A stretch of DNA of 64,000 nucleotides from Andalucia godoyi (lineage: Eukaryota > Discoba > Jakobea > Jakobida > Andaluciidae): positions 188,607 to 252,606 of the forward strand of contig VRVR01000017.1 in assembly GCA_009859145.1 (NCBI GenBank), in the 5' to 3' direction. Below, in pieces: positions 57,712-64,000 of the stretch (position 1 is the first letter of the stretch; every line of letters starts with the position of its first letter). The notes under the pieces were generated by a model, which saw nothing but the letters and a program-made list of their open reading frames with translations, had not been told where the DNA came from and did not search any database. A program made the translations under genes and the position numbers.

Positions 57712-60141
57712 TTAGTTCTTTGGCATCAGTCGTGCTTTCAGCTCTTCGTTCTCCTTCTTGAGATTGTCCACCTCGTTGGACAAATCTCGAACCTTCTTTT
57801 CAAGATCAGTATGCTCCGAGATGTACAAAAGAATTTGGCTCAGCATTTTCCCCTGCATCTCCGACTTTTCCAAAAGCTGCGAAAGAATCTTCGAATTCTT
57901 GCCCTCGGACTTGTAATTCTCGGGCGCCGGGACTGCAGACTGCGACTGAGTATGAATTGCGTGTTCCTCGGCGACAACTTCCTTCACAATGAATTGTCGA
58001 GCGGCCTTCTTCTCACCAGTATCTTTTCCATCAGTCTTCACTCCCGAGAGACTGCTCGCGGATGCCGGAGTGGACTGTCCAGTCACGTTATTTGCCGAAT
58101 TTTCTCGAATAACGGCATTCTTTGGATCCGGCAGTGACAGTTCGCGCGGGGCCTCAGGCCGCGGCGCAGCGCCCTTCACGGCCGGGGACTGCGGTGGCGG
58201 AGGAGGAGACGCCTGTCGCGCCGTCATCGCATCCACAGATGACGCGGTCCTCGAAAATGGAATGGGATGTGTAACGGAACCGGATGCTGTCGGTTGGGTG
58301 GATGTCGCTGGAGGGGCAGCTGCCGGATGGAAAGATGCGACAGGCGGAGCCTGTGGTGCTGTCGAAGATGCCGACGACGCGCTGAGCGTAGGAGATGAAA
58401 TCGGACTGATGGTGCACGAGACGCTTGCGGGTTGGATGGACTTTTGGGATCCATCCGTCGGCGGGAATGCGTGAAATACTTGAGCACCAGGAGAATTGGC
58501 AAACGAAGAATCTGAGCTGTGACTGGCATCCTCTGAATTTTCAACCACTTGAATCTTAAACCGTCCTTTTTGTTGTACGGAAGACGCGTTCGCCGGCAGA
58601 ACAGGGATGCTTTGGGGAGCTGCGGCAACAGGATTCAGTGGCGGCGAAGACTTCGACGGTTCGAGGTCCGATGCATTTGTCGCCGCGTTAAACGTGCCGG
58701 CGGATGATGATGAGGCTGGAGTAATTGTCCCGTTTCCGATTGTGGACGTTGAACCACCAATCATGGATGCAGAAGAGAACGCAGCGCTTGAAGGATTATG
58801 ACCAATTGTCGTGGCAGTCGTTGACGTTGTCGTTGCCGAAAACGCTGACGATGGCGGAAGAGGAGTAGTGGAAGCGGAAGAAGCCGCAGAAGACGAAGGC
58901 GCGGGAGCCGGAGCAGGAGCCGGAGCCGCGCCACTTGAGATGTTGGTTGATGGGGGGGCGGAAGCACAACGGTCGCCATTCGCAGGCTGGGAACTTGGGA
59001 TATCAAAATGCGCATGTTTTTGTCCTGTGCCAGCGTTGGAGGAAGCAGGAACCGAAGGAGTGTTGGACTGCATGTCGTCGCCGAAATCCCAGCTGGTATG
59101 TGCATCGGCAGAATGGGAAACCGCGACGGTTCCTGGCTTGTGGTAAACCTTTCCAGCATGGCGGGCTTGTCTCCGCGCCTCCACCTCGGCTCTGACCAAT
59201 GGCGAATTCCACATGGACTGCACTTTTTGTATGATCATCGTCTCTCCGTCGAGAAACTGTTTGACCTTTTCTTCTGCATTCTTGACGGATCGAAGAAACT
59301 TGCAATCCTGAAGCAATTTGGATGCGGATGATCTCTTGTCTGCATCTCGGACGAGACACTGTCGAACAAAGTCCTTGAAGTTATTGGAAATCTTGTGTTT
59401 TGTTTCTACGTCGTCCAGCAGGGGTGGGGGATTCTGCAGCACCAGCAACATCACTTTCATCGGGGTCTCGTTGTGATAGGGCGGATGTCCGGTCGCGAGC
59501 TCGTAGGCGAACACACCGAGCGACCAAATGTCAGCCTTGTTGTCATATCCCGATTGCTGCTCCATAACCTCGGGTGCCGTCCAGCAAGGCGTTCCAACGA
59601 ATGTATAGCCCTTTTTTCTTCCGGAAGATTCCGAGAGCACTGCAGAAACGCCGAAATCGCCGATTCGAATACGGCCTTTTCTGTCAAAAAGGATATTCGA
59701 GTCCTTCAAATCTCGGTGAATCAGACCGTGTTCATGCATGTATTCCAGACCGCAGCAGATCTGTTTGAGAATCGAAGCAGCCAATTCCTCGTGTTCGTCC
59801 TCGGCCAGTCCATCCGGAAACGCCACCCGAATAAGATCTTGGCAAGACCCCTCCAGAAGCTCCATGACAAGCCACAGCTCGCTGCCCACCACAAACGATG
59901 TATGGTATGTGACAATATTTGGATGCATATTCGACGACATCACCATGATCTCCTTTCGGACCTCGTCAATATCCTTTTCGTACTGCTCCAAATCAACAAT
60001 CTTGACACAGACAAGCTCCGACGAAGGCTTGTAAATCGCCTTCCAAACTTCCGAATTCGTACCAACCCCAATCGCTGCTAACAGTCCGTAGTCCTCATGA
60101 CGAGAACTAAACACACTCTTTACTCCTTCCAAACTGCTCAT
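57712..60141 (-). CDS. STE20-family Ser/Thr kinase, OSR1/SPAK (Fray)-like
   Basis: The 809-residue protein has an N-terminal kinase domain (about 18-290): glycine-rich loop GVGTNSEVWKA, catalytic Lys in VCVKIVD, HRDLKDSNILF (catalytic Asp and Asn kept), IGDFGVSAVL, and activation segment GTPCWTAPEVMEQQSGYD, which matches the OSR1/SPAK signature GTPCWMAPEVM. These kinases respond to WNK kinases and regulate ion transport in animals, and have plant and protist relatives. The following 450 residues are Ser/Ala/Pro-rich with a proline-alanine run near 410, and a coiled coil closes the protein (VRDLSNEVDNLKKENEELKA). No typical OSR1 CCT domain is obvious, so WNK coupling is not claimed. Confidence 0.88.
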   Translation of the reverse strand: MSSLEGVKSVFSSRHEDYGLLAAIGVGTNSEVWKAIYKPSSELVCVKIVDLEQYEKDIDEVRKEIMVMSSNMHPNIVTYHTSFVVGSELWLVMELLEGSCQDLIRVAFPDGLAEDEHEELAASILKQICCGLEYMHEHGLIHRDLKDSNILFDRKGRIRIGDFGVSAVLSESSGRKKGYTFVGTPCWTAPEVMEQQSGYDNKADIWSLGVFAYELATGHPPYHNETPMKVMLLVLQNPPPLLDDVETKHKISNNFKDFVRQCLVRDADKRSSASKLLQDCKFLRSVKNAEEKVKQFLDGETMIIQKVQSMWNSPLVRAEVEARRQARHAGKVYHKPGTVAVSHSADAHTSWDFGDDMQSNTPSVPASSNAGTGQKHAHFDIPSSQPANGDRCASAPPSTNISSGAAPAPAPAPAPSSSAASSASTTPLPPSSAFSATTTSTTATTIGHNPSSAAFSSASMIGGSTSTIGNGTITPASSSSAGTFNAATNASDLEPSKSSPPLNPVAAAPQSIPVLPANASSVQQKGRFKIQVVENSEDASHSSDSSFANSPGAQVFHAFPPTDGSQKSIQPASVSCTISPISSPTLSASSASSTAPQAPPVASFHPAAAPPATSTQPTASGSVTHPIPFSRTASSVDAMTARQASPPPPPQSPAVKGAAPRPEAPRELSLPDPKNAVIRENSANNVTGQSTPASASSLSGVKTDGKDTGEKKAARQFIVKEVVAEEHAIHTQSQSAVPAPENYKSEGKNSKILSQLLEKSEMQGKMLSQILLYISEHTDLEKKVRDLSNEVDNLKKENEELKARLMPKN

Positions 60142-60184
60142 TTATGCATTAAGAAGAAGAAGTAGGCAAAAAAACACAAAAGCA

Positions 60185-60237
<53 letters not shown>

Positions 60238-61680
60238 GAGTAGAAATCGGGGTTTGAAAAGAAAAACGAAGCTCGCGAAAGAAGGACGCTAATTAATACG
60301 GCAAATTCTCCTGTTCAAAGTAATGACTTTTTTGAAATTCGCGATAAATTAACTTATAATTAAATTTAAGAAAGGAAGCGGGGGGAGCGGAAAGGAAACG
60401 AAAACAACAACAACAGCAAAAAACAGTTAAGCAACCAAAGAGAGAGACTGAGGAAAAAAACAGAAAAAGGGAAAGCTAAAAAGGTTTTTGTTGTTGGCTT
60501 TGTTGCGCCTTTCATCGAGATCGGAGTTTGGAGGTGTCGTCTGGCAAGGGAAGGGAGAGAAAGGTGGGGAAGGGGGTTGTCTGGACATGGAATCACGTGA
60601 TGCTGCAAAAAAATATAATAAAAACAATATAAAGTACAGTAAAGTACAGTACAGTACAGATATTGCGTGCTTGTTTTTGTTTGTTCTTTACGGGCGCTGG
60701 CATTATCGATCGACTGTGGGTTTTGTCGAGTGAAAACGTCTTGTTCTCCGGAAGGCGAGCGTCCAGCGCAGAACGAAACGCTTCAGAACATCGGCTCTTC
60801 GATGCGAGGGTGTCTTCCGCACGGGAGGTTTCGATGTGTAGCGAATCAAGACGCGGAATCCCGGTTCGTTCATTCCGATGAGGAACACACGGAACAGCAT
60901 CCACTCGTCTGCAGAATGGACGCTCCGTAAATCAGATGAGATCATCATTGTTGCTGTGGGGATTTGCGGTTGATGGTGGGGTTGTCTCCGTCAGTATATT
61001 CACCGTCTACCTCGGTTCTTTTGGATCGATTTGGTCCAGAGAGGGCAGCAGCAGCAGAAGAAGAAGAAGGTGAAGGAGAAGAAGGAGAAGGAGGAGGAGG
61101 AGGAGATGGTAATCACAAGCTTGCAGGACGTTTTGGAAGAGAAGAGAGGAGGGAGGGGGCGGGGGTTTCTGAATTTTCCGTTTCAAAAGCCGAACTTGCA
61201 CCCAAGATCGCTGCGCCCAACAAAAGCAAGCAACGGAAGCAAGCAAATGCTTTTCCTCTCGCAGTCACCGACAACAAGATTCCGCATTCTACAGGAGCAG
61301 AGTCCTATATTAAGGTTGCGTCAGCGCCATAACAGTTCTGGGGAAGGCAACGAAAGAGGGCGGGGAAAAGAAGAACTTGTGGACCTCGCAGGAGGGGTCT
61401 CCAAGCATCGATCAGAGAAGCATCATCACTCGCGGACGGAAGATTCTGGGGCGTTGAGTGCAGTTCAATCGGCGGTGAGTCGACCTCGCATATTAATGGA
61501 GATGTCTGTTTCACAACTGGGCACAGCGGCGTCTGTGCTTCCCCGCGCCCTTCCCCCAAACGAGTTGTCTGTCGTTTGCTGCCCAACGCATGCAGTGTTA
61601 AGGAGCCAAAGGCCACACACTGCTGGGGGCTTTCCCCAGTTCCCACATGTGTACTTTTTGGGGTACTGCCGAGAGTCCTC
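60142..61680. other. 1.5-kb region without a confident gene
   Basis: A (AAT)n tract of about 50 bp is at 60187-60236, in the OSR1-like leader. A short minus-strand frame at 60703-60948 (81 codons, contains EWMLFRVFLIGMNEPGFR) is protein-like and starts with ATG, but has no recognisable family. A plus-strand frame at 61031-61843 opens in Lys/Glu repeats and runs antisense into the transposon remnant, so it is not believed. The GAAGAAG/GGAGGA tract at about 61055-61110 is purine-rich. Confidence 0.4.
60187..60236 (+). repeat. (AAT)n trinucleotide microsatellite
   Basis: About seventeen AAT units upstream of the OSR1-like kinase start codon. Confidence 0.97.
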
Positions 61681-61850
61681 AATTCCTAGCGCACTGTTTC
61701 ACAATAACGATCAATCTGTCATCCGATATGCGCGCCGTGGACATGTGAAGGTCTTGCTTCCACCGAAGTGGCTGCGGGGAATCAAGACACCACACAGTCC
61801 GCATGTCTTGGGCGTGTATGTTCCTGTGCCGACCGCGACCTGACCCGGCA
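61681..61850 (-). pseudogene. TnpB/Fanzor C-terminal zinc-ribbon remnant
   Basis: The translated fragment reads TPKTCGLCGVLIPRSHFGGS then KTFTCPRRAYRMTD, a stop, and after a frameshift KQCARN. This is the signature end of TnpB-family nucleases (CxxC, GG-SK-F-CP, DRD, N-x-ARN). The second Cys pair has lost one member (CPRRA in place of CPxCG) and the DRD catalytic region is broken by the frameshift. The whole RuvC core upstream is missing; only about 110 bp separate it from the TnpA remnant. TnpB/Fanzor proteins are RNA-guided DNA nucleases, and this fragment cannot be active. Confidence 0.62.
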
Positions 61851-61964
61851 GTCCCTGAACTCTTGTGCTTTGTGCAACAACCGCTGTTGAAAAAACCCAC
61901 AACGGCGCCACAATAGCATCTGATGGTGTCACTGACGAGCTCGGCGTCTGCATGGACACTAGGC

Positions 61965-62215
61965 TGCACACGGAGAGTGGCAATCTAGCGTTGGGAGGTC
62001 CGCTGCTTGGTAGGCTGACGAGACTCTTGCGTAGAGCACGACTCGTTTCGCTTTCTCGATCTCGACGGGTTGCCCGGCGGCCGTCTTCCTGATGCCCTCG
62101 ATGTCATGACACACGTGTGGTGAGATCCGGTTCTGACGCGCTTCTGATTCGCCCTGAGGCGGCCCACAGTCCCACCGTCGCAGAGGGGGAGGGGGGGAGC
62201 CGTCACCGACATCGG
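61965..62215 (-). pseudogene. IS607 TnpA serine recombinase remnant
   Basis: In order on the minus strand: PPPPLRRWDCG (the TLRRWD helix-turn-helix end), in another frame GRLRANQKRVRTGSHHTC (wing), back in the first frame HDIEGIRKTA, then KRVVLYARVSSAYQAADL, the start of the serine-recombinase domain with its catalytic Ser in ARVSS, then a stop. The family consensus in this order is TLRRWD...G...RT.GGHRxY...DIxxI...YARVSSxxQKxDLxRQ. At least two frameshifts and truncation of the catalytic domain make it inactive. Confidence 0.65.
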
Positions 62216-62466
62216 GATTCCATGGGGCAAGACATAAAAGCAATGCGTCTCATGCAAAAGAAACACAGGTGGTATTTTGTAAGTTCGACAAGAAATGACA
62301 ATCAATCGACTTGCCGTTCTGTAGACACTCCCGATGCATGATAATGCTTATTTTCGTCCCGCAATTCCCCTTTGTAAAGCATTTCAATCCCCCCCAAACG
62401 ACCCGTCCATTTCCCCCCTTTTGATTGCTTTCTCCAGTGTTGTGTTTTGGTGCAGCATCAGCAGCA

Positions 62467-63361
62467 ATGTTTGAATCGCCTGCAGATCTTCGCGCATCAT
62501 GTCGCACGGGGGAGTACACGAGCCACACTTCTGGTCAATGCCCTGGGTTCAAGCAAGCCAAGTATGTCGCATTCTGAATTTATTGTCAGTCCCCAACAAT
62601 GAACCACCCCTTTTCGTACGCCTGCACAGTGTCGAACAGTGCTGATTTACGTCTGTTCCTTCTTTGGCCCTATCAGCATCGTAATCGTATCATCGCAGTA
62701 CGCATCGCAGTTTCTGGAATTCTGCAATGCGAATCCGCAAGCTTGTCCCGTTCTTGCGGTTTCGAAGCCTGGAGAAGCTAGCTGTTCACAACTTGCAGAT
62801 GCCTCTGACATCCGAACGGATCTTCCATTGTACAGCGTGTATGTGAAAGGAAAGCTCGTGGATACACCGACGGACATATCGGTCTTGTTCAATGACCAGG
62901 ACTCTGTTGTTTTCTACCTTGGGTGTTCGTTTTCATTTGAGCGAGCATTGCAGGCAAACGGGATCGAAGTACAGAACATTGTGCAGAAGAAGAACGTCCC
63001 GATGTACAAGACGAATATCCCATGCGTTTCCGTTGGGCCGTTTGCCACCAACCTGGTCGTTTCATACCGACCCATCAGAAAAGACAGAGTTCTGGATGTC
63101 ACTGCCGTGTGCGAAGGCGTGAAGCAGTCGCATGGAGGGCCTGTGCATGTCGGCAATCCAGCTGATATTGGAATTGCAGACTTGGCAAACCCAGATTTCG
63201 GCGATGCGTTGGATGCGTATCCAGGGACTGAAAACGACGAGCACTGCTTCTGGGCCTGTGGCGTCACCGCTACGCAGGCCGTCGTCAATGCAAAGCTGGG
63301 GCTTGTCATTACACATTCTCCTGGATGCATGTTTGTTACTGACGTTCCCGATAGCAAGTGA
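62467..63361 (+). CDS. DUF1445 / D-glutamate cyclase-family protein (two exons)
   Basis: Exons 62467-62561 and 62677-63361 join across a 115-nt intron (GTATGT...CTATCAG) to give 259 residues, the size of bacterial members (about 260). The spliced start MFESPADLRASCRTGEYTSH, then PGFKQANIVIVSSQYASQFL, FCNANPQACPVLAVSKPGEA, YLGCSFSFERALQANGIEVQ, NIPCVSVGPFATNLVVSYRP and the final CFWACGVTATQAVVNAKLGL with ITHSPGCMFVTD follow the family order. The family is described as putative hydro-lyases; the human C-terminal homologue DGLUCY converts D-glutamate to 5-oxo-D-proline. It is mainly bacterial, with scattered eukaryotic members. The intron shows it is a resident nuclear gene. It lies about 200 bp from the transposon remnant. 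Confidence 0.85.
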
Positions 63362-63533
63362 TACCAACAGCAATTCACACGCACCCATCCATCTATACAC
63401 TTTTTTGTGCACATCCGTAATTTTTATTTTATCCCGAGCCTCGAGTGAGACACAGAGCGGGGAGCTGACAACACCTCACATCTGTTTCATCAGACTTGTG
63501 ACTACTACCCTCGTTCGTCTTTTGCAGCGCTCC

Positions 63534-63986
63534 TTACTTTGCACCAGGCATTACAATCTTTGGCATCTTCGGCTGCTTCTGTTTCCTTCCGGATGACGCT
63601 GCAGATGAGGACAATAAACCTCTCGCGACCCTGTTCTGTACGGAGCTGGAGTCCTTTTGCTTGTTGAGCGCCCTTGATTTCTGGATCTCATTAAATCTCG
63701 ACGAAAGGGACTTGCTTCCAGACGATGAACCAGACGACGCAGACGCAAGGTCTGTCTTCTTCTTGGTGTCCTTTTTGGTTTGTGCAAGACGACCACGGGC
63801 AGAAAGGAGTCCTGAAACAGGATTCGAAACAACCTTTGCGTTCTTCCCATTGTTGCTGCCATTGGAGTTGTCCAGATTTCGCTTAGTATCGGCTCTGGCT
63901 TGGCGAGAAACACTTACTTGGGCAATGTTTTCTGCTTGGCGCTCTGCATTTCGCACCTTCCTGTCTTTCCCAGACTTCAAAACCAT
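63534..63986 (-). CDS. Small basic Ser-rich protein, unknown
   Basis: The 150-residue frame starts MVLKSGKDRKVRNAERQAEN and is rich in Lys, Arg and Ser throughout, with LSSRFNEIQKSRALNKQKDS near 95-115 and PKMPKIVMPGAK at the end. This composition suits a nucleic-acid-binding or nucleolar protein; the SRFNEIQK stretch is loosely like the CHTOP/FOP motif, too weak to name it. A perfect GTAAGT lies within the frame at about 63917 and a GTAAGG overlaps the stop, so the true structure may include an intron or a further exon. The start codon is 14 bases from the window edge. Confidence 0.5.
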   Translation of the reverse strand: MVLKSGKDRKVRNAERQAENIAQVSVSRQARADTKRNLDNSNGSNNGKNAKVVSNPVSGLLSARGRLAQTKKDTKKKTDLASASSGSSSGSKSLSSRFNEIQKSRALNKQKDSSSVQNRVARGLLSSSAASSGRKQKQPKMPKIVMPGAK

Positions 63987-64000
63987 CGGTGCATTACTGT

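Larger units (their letters stand above)
61681..62260 (-). mobile_element. Decayed IS607-type transposon (TnpA + TnpB/Fanzor remnants)
   Basis: On the minus strand a degenerate TnpA serine recombinase (about 62215-61965) is followed in the same orientation by the C-terminal zinc ribbon of a TnpB/Fanzor protein (about 61850-61681). This order, a MerR-like helix-turn-helix serine recombinase and then TnpB, is specific to IS607. Both parts carry frameshifts or stops, and most of TnpB and the TnpA catalytic domain is gone, so the copy is dead. IS607 elements have no inverted repeats, so the ends cannot be fixed from one copy; limits are those of the recognisable coding remnants. Confidence 0.65.

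Noticed and set aside
61031..61843. Plus-strand 270-codon frame
   Set aside because: It begins in Lys/Glu repeat DNA and its second half is antisense to the recognisable TnpB zinc ribbon.
1..64000. CRISPR arrays, operons, prophage or bacterial contamination
   Set aside because: No spaced direct repeats are present; genes carry spliceosomal introns and eukaryote-specific families throughout.

Overview
This window is eukaryotic nuclear DNA, most likely from a free-living unicellular eukaryote with a compact, intron-poor genome. It carries ORC1, the kinetochore protein CENP-I, a STE20/OSR1 kinase, ERGIC3/Erv46, a GID2/RMND5 E3 ligase, an RCC1-repeat protein, a cAMP-receptor-type GPCR and mitochondrial-type proteins (AIF, MnmE/GTPBP3). 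Genes alternate freely between strands with gaps of a few hundred bases and no operons. Most are single long ORFs; about ten carry one to three short introns (mostly 107-158 nt) whose donor is usually GTATGT. Intergenic and leader DNA is rich in microsatellites (GA, CA, AAT, AAGAAC, GGACA, CCAAA and others). I cannot assign the lineage from sequence alone; the cAMP-type GPCR, the CENP-I gene and the low intron density are the best clues.

Layout. 1-10.2 kb: tail of an upstream gene, a tail-anchored protein, AIF, a spliced soluble fumarate reductase, a lone 5S rRNA gene, an ABHD13-type hydrolase whose stop codon overlaps that of a convergent HAD-apyrase fusion gene, and ERGIC3. 10.2-23.5 kb: ORC1, unknown membrane protein, cAMP-type GPCR, alpha/beta hydrolase with a Cys in the nucleophile position, a three-exon 5'-3' exonuclease interrupted by an assembly gap, two unknown genes. 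23.5-35.1 kb: MnmE, poly-Q/His/Ser protein, a spliced unknown, RMND5/GID2, RCC1-repeat protein, RING protein. 36-50 kb: membrane RING E3, small proteins, kinesin-light-chain-like TPR protein, coiled-coil protein, unknown, bacterial-type YdeI/OmdA protein, small basic protein, CENP-I. 50.9-64 kb: large Ser-rich coiled-coil protein, four-exon unknown, divergent ASF1-like protein, OSR1-like kinase, a decayed IS607-type transposon (TnpA serine recombinase plus TnpB/Fanzor zinc ribbon), a DUF1445/D-glutamate cyclase-family gene and a small basic protein.

The most notable element is the fossil IS607-type transposon at about 61.68-62.26 kb, a bacterial-type TnpA+TnpB arrangement inside a nuclear genome, lying next to a gene of a mainly bacterial family. 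Other unusual points are the HAD-apyrase fusion, the CTAG palindrome that serves as stop codon for two convergent genes, the Cys-nucleophile hydrolase and the highly diverged ASF1-like gene. All functions are read from sequence motifs; no database search was run. Spliced models were built by hand from splice consensus and reading-frame continuity.
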